A stretch of 64,000 nt of DNA from Malachius bipustulatus (Eukaryota > Arthropoda > Insecta > Coleoptera > Melyridae): contig OU342632.1 in NCBI GenBank assembly GCA_910589415.1, positions 53,185,341 through 53,249,340 of the forward strand, given 5' to 3'. The notes under the pieces were generated by a model. It did not search any database, was not told the origin of the DNA, and saw only the letters and a list, made by a program, of their open reading frames with translations. Position numbers and translations under genes: made by a program. Below are positions 54,830-64,000 of the stretch, piece after piece. Positions within the stretch are counted from its first letter, which is position 1. Each line of letters opens with the position of its first letter.

Positions 54830-55305
54830 TGTGACAAAATGTCTCCCTTTATTTTTCAAATTCTTAAATCTCCAGCATAATTCTCCAACACTATGTGCGA
54901 GAGAAATTTTTATGGGAGAATATGCTGGATAAATAAGAAGAGAAAATAATTTTTCACCCTGTTTATTTATCCAGCATATTCTCCCATAAAAATTTCTCTC
55001 GCCGTAAAGAACCAGGGCACATTTGGTAAGAATTCCAGGGAAACCAGAAACTTTTGTCACAATCTGTATAGACCTAGGTGGGAAACGTCACAGTGGTGCC
55101 GAAACCAGGGACTTTTAGATATAGGATGCTTTGAAACGCCGGCTTCAAGTAAAAAGAATTTTACTTTGATCGAGAAAAAAATATTTCCATGGATTTGTAG
55201 AAATTATTATTAGGGAAAGAAAAATTGCTGTCGATGACATGAAAAAACAGCTCGAGAAAAACGAAAAAATTAATTCGTGTTCGGGGTAGGTGTCTGGTTG
55301 TTATA
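54830..55305 (-). repeat. 5' LTR of Gypsy A
   Basis: Matches the 3' LTR from about 54897 to 55305 with few substitutions, but 54830-54896 differs strongly: only the central 45 or so bases of the palindrome arms pair here. The first bases of the edge still read TGTGACAAAA. The left boundary is inferred from that word and is less secure than the right one. Confidence 0.7.
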
Positions 55306-55309
55306 TTAT

Positions 55310-56455
55310 ATTTTGCATTTATATATTTTTTTAAATAATAGACGATTTCGTCATTACTGCATGAGCCAAGGAATATCCTATATAAAAAAGGTTGCGTTAA
55401 TAGAACATAAATTAAATTTAAAAATTTACCTGTTTTTTATTATGGCGCGCACTGTATTCGTTTAAATGCAGTCATAACATCTAACAAAAGCAAATCAGAC
55501 ACATGTTTATTAAAAATCGTAATACATACATCCTGTATACTGTTACTTTTGGGGTTCGAAGTTGCACGAGTACAAAGCCAAACCCCCGATCTTTAAGCAT
55601 AAAATTCAAATTATAATTATCGACATCAGAGGGCTATTATTATAATTTTATTGTAACCAAAATATAAACTCTTTAATCTTCGCAATACTTTCAGTCTATA
55701 CTTGAGCTTATTTTACGTTTAAAATAATTACGGAAGTAAATATAGAAAAAAGAAATATCGCTCTATCCGCCTGTGCCACAGGATAAAGTTGCCGGAATTT
55801 CAAGGATAAGGACGCGGCCGTCTAACCCACATCTAGGCGTCATACCGGATGCTGTCTGTCGGCGGCGCAATCCCGTCACTGTCAATCAGCGTCTCCCGCG
55901 ACTCCCGCGAGAGACTCTGAGAAATGATCCAGCTCCAGATGAAACACTCCGCCGCCCTAGGACAAGACCATGTCACTCCTATTTGACGGGTGATCGCTGC
56001 TACACTCTTGCAATATTCCGGATCGTAGACCACAATTTGCGGAAATTATTTTTAGGTATGTTATCTTTAGATAAGCTCGCAGGTTTTTTATGCAGGTTGT
56101 TTTCGATTTTTTGGAAAATGATAAGTTTCTAGTTAATTATAAAATAAAGAGATTGTTATATTGATTGGAAAAATATTTTTCTGGACGATAATAAATAAGC
56201 AACGAACGCGTAAAGCAACTTCACATATTTGATGAATTTCTTTTTAGATCCTTCTTTAATTTCGATACAGTATTATGTTGGCTGCTAATTTTGTTCAAGC
56301 TACGTAGTGGTTCATTCTGTAGTACCTGTCAGATGCCGCAGCAAGAATCAGGTGATATAAAGGTAAGTACCTACTTATATATGGGAAGTATAATGATTAT
56401 TCTCCGTGCATGTTTCTTTAGCAACTGAAGCAAATTCCAAAGATCGTCCTATTTT
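55310..56455. other. No assigned gene; one G/C-richer block
   Basis: 55770-56035 is clearly richer in C and G, with many CpG. Open frames run both ways (55773-56132 plus, 56033-55833 minus) without a known motif. It may be a host promoter/exon or a repeat. A mariner-type CATCCTGTATA lies near 55530. Confidence 0.25.
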
Positions 56456-56459
56456 ATTG

Positions 56460-57280
56460 AAATAGTGGTTCTGCGAAATGATAAAGGCCAGCAGCTCATG
56501 GTCACACCAAAGCCCTCTAGCCTACAGAGACAAGCTTGTCTGGCTATATGTGGTGTGCCATTAACACCACACCGTCGGCGGCTATGGAAATCCTACTGAA
56601 CTTAGCACCTCTCCACATTTAATTGGAGAGAGAGGCCAGATGAACAACATACAGAATGCTGAAGATATAGCAATAAGCTTGCTAAAGGCTTATAACTTAC
56701 AGCGAACCAGGTTACTGGATGACATAGAAAGTCACAGGCTACTGGCTGGGTATGCCCTCGGACATAACAATGATAACTCTGATAAAGTACCCTATATCAG
56801 CACGACTAAGCTGATATGGATGTCCTCCAGCACTGTCAAAACTTACCAAGATTAGATCATTCGGAGACCTGTATACAGGACACATCGAAAACAAGTACCA
56901 AAGAACTATTGGAGCTTAACAGGTAAGGACTGAAAACCCTAATAGGCCTATATACTGAGCACTGCAAGCTAAACCATGATCTCTGCACAGGATGGATTTA
57001 GTAAACAGCGGTGAATTCCGTCTGTGCTTGGAGGACGACGAAACAACAAATCACAGTTTAGGTGAGTGTTCCGCTTTCGGAAGGACTAGATTACAAACCT
57101 TCGGGAGAGACTTCCTCACACCGAAGGTCGTGGATACATTACCAATAGTCAAGATTGTCAGCTTCCTCAAAGACGCTGATCTGATGGGATTAATGTAACG
57201 TGACTAGATGTGAGCCACGATAAACCATTAGTCGCAGTGGAGATGTCACAATGACAAAAATCTAATCTTATCTAATCTAA
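56460..57280 (+). pseudogene. RNase H-bearing LINE, 3' part (same family as 25.8-27.2 kb)
   Basis: Plus-strand pieces in order: LQRQACLAICGVPLT (56516-56560, the C-terminal end of the reverse transcriptase, normally LQRxACLxITG), then LAPLHI and LLKAYNLQRTRLLDDIESH. GYALGHNNDNSDKVPY follows in the same position as GYALGHN in the 27 kb copy. Here the RNase H is deleted or unreadable. The C-terminal block is RLCLEDDETTNHSLGECSAF with RTRLQTFGRDFLTPK and ends at 57198. The 3' tail includes GATGTGAGCCACGATAAACC, which matches the tail of the 26 kb copy. Truncated and dead. Confidence 0.8.
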
Positions 57281-57729
57281 ACGATAATTCTGATACAGGT
57301 TCTGAAATTCTGAACAAATCTATTAGTTTTAGAAGAGTCAATATTCTTCTCAAAAGTTAGCAAATTTGCAATGTAGAACGAATTTTCTGAAAAAGGCGCA
57401 TAAAACTCATCGACATTTAATTTAGCGTGCTATGCAAACCGCTACTTTCTGATAAATGCTGACATACTTACGTCAGTTCTATCTATTGTAATGTCACGTT
57501 TTGATTTTGACAAGAAATGATTGGTAAAAATAAGAGATATTGAAAGCGTCAAAGCAAAAAAGGAACCAACGTAATTACAAAAATTGTTCGAACTGACGAT
57601 GGTCTTGTGCAATGAATTCGATTCTTTTTAAAATTGAAAATAACTGGTTCCAGTGTGTCATGATCAATGCTACGAAAAACAGGTTTAATTATTTGTTGCA
57701 TATTTTCCCTGGTAGTGACTTCAGTTTTA
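57281..57729. other. No recognisable gene
   Basis: AT-rich DNA between a LINE tail and a MITE. Nothing assigned. Confidence 0.4.
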
Positions 57730-57731
57730 TA

Positions 57732-58011
57732 CAGGGTGTTTGGTATCTGGTCATCCGATATGAAACGTCATGTATAAAATCGCATTCTTAGCATAAAACA
57801 AAGAATCACTTTTTTCAAGATCAGGCCTGCTTTAGGAAATATTTCCAAATTGGTAATCAGTTAAGTACTTACTGAATAAAACGTAATACTAGTTTTGAAG
57901 ATATTTCCTAAACGAGGCCTGATCTTGAAAAAAATTATTCCCACTTTTATGCTTAAAATACGGCTTTATACATTACCTTCGATTTTGACTGTCCACTTAC
58001 CAAACACCCTG
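57732..58011. mobile_element. Palindromic mariner-type MITE, 280 bp
   Basis: Ends CAGGGTGTTTGGTA, inverted, with TA on both sides (57730-57731, 58012-58013). The arms match over most of the element (AAGATCAGGCCT and its inverse, GGAAATATTTCC-type tip). Non-coding. Confidence 0.85.
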
Positions 58012-58279
58012 TATAGATGATTGTGAACTAAACCTTAAAGACAAAAATAAACGCAGTTTCATTAAGTTAAGTGACCTCATGTGCCGTGCCATGGCTTGTA
58101 TGTGAAGAACCTCGATCATGCTGAAACCGTACATAGTCTTCTAGTGTAAGACTCAAGGGAAAATCTTCCAGGTACAATTGAAAATTGTTAGGAAGCAAGA
58201 GCAAGTGAAGGTATATAAGTTTGACCATTTAGTGGACCGGCTTTGAAGAAATTCGGGATATATACTAGGAATGATTCAC

Positions 58280-59500
58280 TATTATTATTATTATTATTAG
58301 TTCTAGGGTAGGTTCAAGGCCCTTGTACTGAAGCTTGCGCTTATTGTACCCCTTTGGATAATTATATCATCAGTCCCATCTCCCGAAAGTATTTTAGTAT
58401 GAGTCCAATGGGTGCTTGTTCTATTTCTTTTGGTCTCCATTTCGGTCCCAATTAGGTGGTATGGGGTTTCTTCTCCCTCCCCGAATCTCCTGCAATCTGG
58501 GTTATTTTTCACTCCTATCATTGAGAGGTGTTTCATTAGTGGACAGTGTCCTTTTAGAAGTCCAATTTTCCATCTCAGCCGTTGTTTACTAAGCTTTTTC
58601 AGTTACATCTCCTCTGCTCCATCTTCCCTTTAGTCGCTTGAACAGCACCCCAGTTAGGTTCAGGTTAGGTCTGCATTGAAGTTGCTTCATTTTCTCCCAT
58701 GAGGAAAATTAATTGTTGGCCTTTTGTGTCAGGTTTTCTGTCCACTAGGATTCACGTATCTGGTTTTTAATCCCTGGTTTTGAATTCCCAGTCTTTTTTG
58801 GATTTTTTTCTGGTTCCGCTTGGGTCCCTGGTATCCACACTGGTGCTCTTATAGGTTTCGGAACGTCCTTGGTGCCGAGTTTCGCTCCTGACCAGGGTTC
58901 CATTTCCCTGACCACCCGCACCAGCCAGTCCTCTGTGGCCTGGTCAACGCAGGAAGCCATGAGAAAATCCCCTCTAAGCTGCACTCCTGATAAACTTGGT
59001 GCAGGTTCTCCTTCTTTTACGTTGTTCCGATTCCTTGCTGGTCCCGGGTTGTGTTACACTGGGGTTCACCTTCAACCCTAGCTTTCTAGGTTCTTCAGTT
59101 TCCCCCTGGTTTTGTAGTTTCTACTCTTTTCTCAGTTTCCTGCAAGCGGCTCCTGAGAGTTTTTTGGGTGGGTCTTTCTTTTCAGAATCCCCTTCCCTTT
59201 TCAAATTAGGTAGGTGCGCCACTTCTTCGAGGTTGAATCCAGAAGGGATTTTTTTTTGCCTTGGTTCCCGCCGTAGGATTTAGGTTTTTAAAGGTTGTCT
59301 CCTTTTGGTCCAGGCGGTAAGACCTAGACCCCCGTATTCCTCTGTTCGCGAGATAGGATCTCGACAACAGAGTTTTACGGTCTTTCGGAGAGTCCACTTT
59401 CGGACGTTTTCCGACATCGTTATAACCCCTGTGCAGACCTTTAGTCACGCCACGACAACTAGGTTGGGGGAATGACTCACTACATCTCCTCAAACATTTT
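58280..59500 (-). pseudogene. Internally deleted LINE: ORF1 (DUF4780-like) joined to C-terminal end
   Basis: Reading right to left on the minus strand, 59493-59206 is a basic Ser/Arg-rich start of ORF1. 58984-58745 holds LRGDFLMASCVDQATEDWLV, then VREMEPWSGAKL and VPKPIRAPVWIPG, the signature of the DUF4780 RNA-binding-like domain found in insect LINE ORF1 proteins. Immediately after, 58640-58303 gives KHLSMIGVKNNPDCRRFGEG and EETPYHLIG, the C-terminal zinc-type end of ORF2. Endonuclease, reverse transcriptase and RNase H are missing, so a deletion of several kb joins the two. The 3' end carries a (TAA)n tail (58279-58299 complement), as in I-type elements. Confidence 0.75.
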
Positions 59501-60509
59501 TAGAATCCATCGATGTTAGTGGTGAAGTAGTCGAATGTATAATGAGGATTTTGGTTACTATAATAATGAAAGTTACTATTTTCTCCAGTAGTTCGATGAA
59601 TGGTAGCTAAGGAGGTACCTGAAAAACTCACAAATTTGATATTTATTTCATATAATAATTTAAAAACTTTTCGATAGTTCACAAAACGCTATATGCATAA
59701 CGAATGGTAAGGGCTGCAAATCTCAGACAATAATGGGAGTCACCGCTGAGCTCCTACTCCACAAACAATTGTCAAGGTAGAGATTAGTGAAAAAAAAACC
59801 ATACCGTTCTTCATACATTAAATTAAGTATTTATTATACTACCAAGATAAAAGAGGTCCCTTGTCCAGTATCGTACTGAAAGTGTCCTTAGGGTTTTCCT
59901 ATCCGGGCATAAATTCTGGACGCAGCAGAAGATTTTGCTAATTGCATCATTTCATTCTGCGAAAATTTATTTTTCACGATAAAACTAAAACTTGAATTTA
60001 TTGGAGCACACAATATAAATAGGGGATAGGTAAGGTATTCCTAATTTAATAAAGCATTCCTCTAAAAAAAAATATGTTAAAAGTATAAAGGGCAAAATAA
60101 TTTTTGCCTCCGTTTGCCGTTGGCTCCCCTCATCCGCTGAGAAAAAATAAATAGAAAGTAGGGCAACCGGTCACTCACGACTAAACAATCACAGCCTGTG
60201 GTGATTTTACTGAGAATATATCGGTGACTGAAATCGTAGTTCGATAAAAAATCCCCTTTCCCTACTTTCATTAAGGGTAATTCAAATTCAGGGAAGCGGA
60301 AACTACGACCAGTAAATATTAAAAGTGGGAACCTGATCGTACACGATTTTCAGTATAGTTGCTTAGGATCATATTTTAAGGAATAAATTTTGACATTCAA
60401 AGGAATGACAAGAATTTGGTGACATTTTCTTGTTTGGTATCTAAGATCTTACTTATATTCTGATCTATGTTATGTGTTGTTCTTGCTTGATTGTATCGTG
60501 GACATTAGC
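59501..60509. other. No recognisable gene
   Basis: AT-rich; small frames without motif (60271-60077 minus). Nothing assigned. Confidence 0.4.
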
Positions 60510-60511
60510 TA

Positions 60512-61083
60512 GGAATAGACGAAGCCATTTGCTGGCCGATTAGCACGCGTCGAGCAAATTCGGCGGATTTGCTCATGGCGAGCAGCGTCGACAGATTTTT
60601 CAAGTCCCACCATAAACGTCCACGCTAATCGTACGAATTATCCGTCGGAGTGGCTCATCACATGCAAATGTGTACGTTTATGGGGAAACTACACAATTTA
60701 TCGGTCGGATTTGCGTGGCTCGTGATCTGTAGAAAATTTCAAGAGGTCGCGAGCCATGCCTAAAATCCTTTTTTAACGCTTACACTCAGAGTGTGGTATT
60801 TACGCGGTATTTTTAAGCTAATTAATATTTGATTATAATGTCAAAGTATAATAACAATAACAAAAAGGGAAAACGAGCTGCTGTGAGCGTATCGCGTATC
60901 GAGCTAGTCTGGCAGAAAAGTCTGTTCGTTTATGGCAGAAAATACAATCAAGCCGTGCCAGAGGCGTCTACGGTGCTGGCATGGCTCTTGGCATGGCGCG
61001 CTGAGTTACCACAAACGAAGAGATTTATCTTCCGGGTTTGCTTGTGGCGATCAAATCGGCCAGCAAATCGCTTCGTCTATTCC
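60512..61083. mobile_element. Unclassified TIR element, 572 bp
   Basis: Ends GGAATAGACGAAGCCATTTG and the complement of GGAATAGACGAAGCGATTTG, about 30 bases with one difference and more similarity beyond. TA lies on both sides (60510-60511 and 61084-61085). The body is much less AT-rich than the mariner-type MITEs here and repeats GCAAATTCGG/CGGATTTGC words. A plus-strand frame (60829 onward, MSKYNNNNKKGKRAAVSVSR) runs through the right TIR; it could be a transposase start but shows no known motif. Confidence 0.65.
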
Positions 61084-61099
61084 TAATGAAGGATGATTT

Positions 61100-62760
61100 G
61101 TTTGACATTTATTGGTACTGCATAGGTTTCACATTGAGGGGCTTCTTTTTGGTCCAGTAAGAAACTGTGTGTGAGTTGGGTGTGTCCTATACGTAGTCTC
61201 CTGATGATGAGTATTCCTTGTTTTCTTGTTATGTTCTTTAATTTTTTTTTCTTCTATAGTTGGTTCGATGTCTCTTATTTTGTTGTTTGTTGTTGCCAGT
61301 GTTGTTGCCATTTTTGTTTGCATATCTTTTTTCATTTATTCGATGCATCATATTTATGGTGTGTGTATTTGTATGTATTGAATGTTCATGTCTGTAGCAG
61401 CCTCTTTGACTGCTTTGTCTGCTTTTTCATTTCTATCTATTCCGCAATGAGATGGCTGTCACATGAATGTGATTTTTTCCGGGTGATTCTGGAGTATGTC
61501 TTGAATTGTTGTACAAGGGATTTTTGTGGAATAGTTTTTTTTAGGGATTGGAGTGATGGAAAGAAGTATGTACAGATGATTGATGCGCAAGTTTGATCGC
61601 TTCTTTGACTGCTTGTAGGACTGCATACAGTCCGCTGGTTAGTATATGCTGCAGAAATCGTGTAGTTTGAACTTCTTGGTTGATTCAGATGTTACGACTG
61701 CGGCACCGACTCCTTGGAGGTTCTTTGAGGCATCGTTGTATAGTATGTGATTTCTTGATTGTTCTTGGACGATGTTATAGAACAGGTTTTTTAGTATGTG
61801 TGAGGGTGTTTCAGATTTTTTCTGTCTGGTTAGTGTTGTCTCTAGTTTAGGTTGCTGTAGTCTCCACGGTGGGGTATTTGATTTGTTTACAGTCTTTGGA
61901 GGTAGTACTTCTGGGATTCTGGTTATGGTTTTTCTCTGAGTGGTAGTGGAGTATTTGGGTTCTTTGCGTGGGTAGTTGTATATTTTCTATCAAAAATAGC
62001 TTCATAGGTGAGTTGGCTGTGTCTAAGGGCAGTTTTGGATGCGTACTTGAGGATTTGTTCTTCTCTTCAAAGCCAGAGCGGTGCGTCATTTGCTTCTCTG
62101 TATAAGCTTTCTATAGGTGATGTTCTGGAGGCTGAATCTAAGTGCGTTATGTTGTACTGCGTTTATAGTCTTCAGTACGGATGATGTTGTGGAGCAGTAG
62201 ACAATTGAACCATAGTCGATTTTAGACCTTATGAGGTGTTTGTATATTGTCCTTAGCACTTGTTCCTCTGCGCCCCATTGTTGATGTGCTATCTTCATTA
62301 CGTTCAGCCTCTTAATGCAGCTGGTCTTTAGTACTTTCATGTTAGGCGTCTGTCTAGAGTCATACCTAAAAATTTTGTTTCGGCAACTTCGGATAGAGGT
62401 ATGTCTCGTATGTTGGTCGGTGGTAATCTTTTTAATTTAGTCTTCCGAGTGAATCTCATTATTTTGCTTTTCTCTGACGAGAGTATTAATCCATGGGTTT
62501 CAGTTCTATGCTTTTTTGTAGTGTGGTTTGGATGGTATCTATGTTTGTTTTTCTTACGTACAGTACCAGGTAATCTACAAATAGTGAGGTTCTTACTGGT
62601 GTTTTATATTGATCGTGATGTCATTGATGGCTATAATGAATATAGTGTTAAGCTTAGCACTGACCCTTGGGGCACTCCATTTTGTATTGGGAATATGTTC
62701 GACGTTGTGGTGTTTGCTAGTACTTGAGCTGTTCTTGATGTTAAGAAGTGGATTTCATAT
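61100..62760 (-). pseudogene. RNase H-bearing LINE, 3' half, broken
   Basis: Minus strand, right to left. QNGVPQGSVLSLTLFIIAIN (motif B, near 62690) shows the reverse transcriptase. Then come RLNVMKIAHQQWGAEEQVL and RTIYKHLIRSKIDYGSIVY (62340-62160, thumb and end of the polymerase). The linker follows (THRSGFEEKN, 62089-61850). The RNase H has YNDASKNLQGVGAAVV (first Asp), then CSIY, SVHTSFHHSNP, HPEKITFM and PSHCGIDRNEKADKAVKEA (last His/Asp region, near 61450). Several stops and frameshifts. The order polymerase then RNase H again indicates the I superfamily, but the sequence is clearly different from the 20.6 and 25.8 kb families. 5'-truncated. Confidence 0.8.
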
Positions 62761-64000
62761 TTAATTTTATAAAATGTCAAGTTCATTTCCATTCATTTCA
62801 TTCTCCATCTTTCATTCCTCATCTTATGAAAGAAATCACTAACGATTTGGAACCACCGTTTTCTTTATCCATATCAAAATTTGAATGAATTTTCTTCTAA
62901 CCATTTGTAGGTATAGATAGGTACATATTAATCCAAGAGGTACCGATATTGGTACCGATACATATTTGACGGAAAGAAAACTACTAATAATAGTCACTTT
63001 TGTTTTGTCGCTCACGAGCAGTTGTCTTATATTGGTTTTCCCGGTGGATAAACGATCTTACAGTTATAATTTTCTTAATTCTGAATGTTGTCGAAAAGCG
63101 GGTTGATCATAATTTTTTTGATAGCAGTAAACCGCGGTATCACCTTAGATAAGACCATGATTGTACGACTATTATTGGAGAACTTATCTATAAAACGATC
63201 TAGAACGCATGATACCCTCAACTGTTATGGAGCTAAAGTCGCTACATAATAATGTATACATATATACAACACTGTTTTATTTCTGTATTGCTATTTTTTA
63301 CCAGGTTGGTTCTTTCTGGCTTCTGGATGGTTCTATATTTCGGATTTATATTTTTTAAATAAACAAATAAAAATAAAAAATAACCTTTTAACTGTTATAC
63401 ACTTTTATTTCATTATTATAGGTAGTTATTATGACATGACACTTTTTTTCATGTGCGGTGTTGCAATAAGAAATGCAACACAATGAAGCGGTTTTTATAT
63501 ACTTCTTATTTATATTTTTTTACTTTATCCACACGTTTCCGCAAAAAAACATAAATCAGCACTTGAGAAACTTCCTCATTCCCTTATTCTACCGTAACCC
63601 CAAGCCAGAAGACGTGTATGTGTATGGAAGTTGGAGGCTTATTAAATTTTCAGGCTCTCTTTTGGAAACCGCTAAATGCAGTTGTCAGAAAATCGTTTTG
63701 GATCCTACTTGTTTCGTAAATAATAAAAATCTTGTTTGGTATGCTGCGGATATGCACACCACTCCCGTAGAGAAGTAGTTCACTTCGGACCCTAAATATT
63801 TAATTTGTATGCGTGTAATGTCGGATTGACATTAAACCGCAACTTGTGTTGATATTTTCGACTGAATTCTTCATGAAGCTGATTGAATCGAGTAGGCTAA
63901 GCTGAAAATTGAACTTCGATTCAACTTCTTATGGATTCTACCGCATTGGAAACACGCAGTGGCAGTAATCAGAAAGGAGGCTCCTTCAGTTTGTGTTTTA
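62761..64000. other. No recognisable gene
   Basis: AT-rich. The plus frame 63473-63778 (101 codons) begins with a hydrophobic Phe/Ile/Tyr run and ends with a more protein-like part (GSWRLIKFSGSLLETAKCSC, LVWYAADMHTTPVEK). I do not recognise it; it may be a piece of a repeat protein or chance. Confidence 0.35.

Larger units (their letters stand above)
49543..55305 (-). mobile_element. Gypsy LTR retrotransposon A (gag-bearing), split by element B
   Basis: Minus-strand orientation. The 5' LTR is 54830-55305 and the 3' LTR 49543-50041. Flanking TTAT duplications (49539-49542 and 55306-55309) fix the outer edges. LTRs start TGTAACAACC (TATAACAACC in the 5' copy) and end CA. The polypurine tract AAAAAGGGGGGCAA (complement of 50042-50055) touches the 3' LTR. 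Between lie a broken gag (about 54632-53390) and a 3' untranslated stretch (about 50056-50438); no polymerase of its own is present. Element B (50443-53271) is inserted within it. Without B it is about 2.9 kb, so a large pol deletion preceded B. Confidence 0.85.

Noticed and set aside
1..64000. CRISPR array, bacterial operon or phage system
   Set aside because: The class II nuclear-type tRNA, LINEs, Gypsy and mariner elements show a eukaryotic (insect-like) genome; no spaced direct-repeat array was seen.

Overview
This window looks like intergenic DNA of an arthropod, most likely an insect (order not determinable from the sequence alone). It is AT-rich and saturated with transposable elements at many stages of decay. 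The elements are Tc1/mariner-type transposons and MITEs, Jockey/I-type LINEs, Gypsy LTR elements, a Ginger-type and a PIF/Harbinger-type element, and a tRNA-derived SINE. I recognise no host protein-coding exon. The only intact host-type gene is a tRNA-Ser(CGA) at 15147-15228.

Layout: 1.6-3.3 kb is a decayed Ginger-like transposon with a KRBA2-like integrase, followed by LINE reverse-transcriptase debris (3.3-4.4 kb). From 6.3 to 18.8 kb the DNA is mostly mariner-related inverted-repeat elements, many nested, whose ends read CAGGGTGT or close variants beside a TA dinucleotide. The tRNA gene sits between two of these clusters. 18.8-32.5 kb holds a SINE, three minus-strand LINE remnants (20.6-22.6, 25.8-27.2 and 28.7-32.5 kb), two copies of a 148-149 bp MITE and a small Harbinger derivative. 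33-37 kb is a plus-strand Jockey element split by an 879 bp palindromic transposon. 39.56-43.46 kb is a row of mariner-type elements, including a 2.3 kb element with a broken DD41D transposase and about 500 bp terminal inverted repeats. 47.1-47.5 kb carries a perfect 167 bp inverted repeat. 49.5-55.3 kb is a Gypsy element (TSD TTAT) with a second, very young Gypsy element nested inside it (TSD CTAA, LTRs identical by eye). 56.5-62.8 kb contains three more LINE remnants, another MITE and an unclassified TIR element. The last 1.2 kb shows nothing recognisable.

Interactions: the autonomous families visible here are nearly all broken, so movement of the many short inverted-repeat elements would depend on transposases encoded elsewhere. 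Insertion order can be read directly in several places. The 149 bp MITE and the 879 bp palindromic element each interrupt a LINE endonuclease reading frame, and removing the insert plus one target-site copy restores the frame. The younger Gypsy element interrupts the older one. Coordinates of decayed repeats are approximate unless a target-site duplication fixed them.
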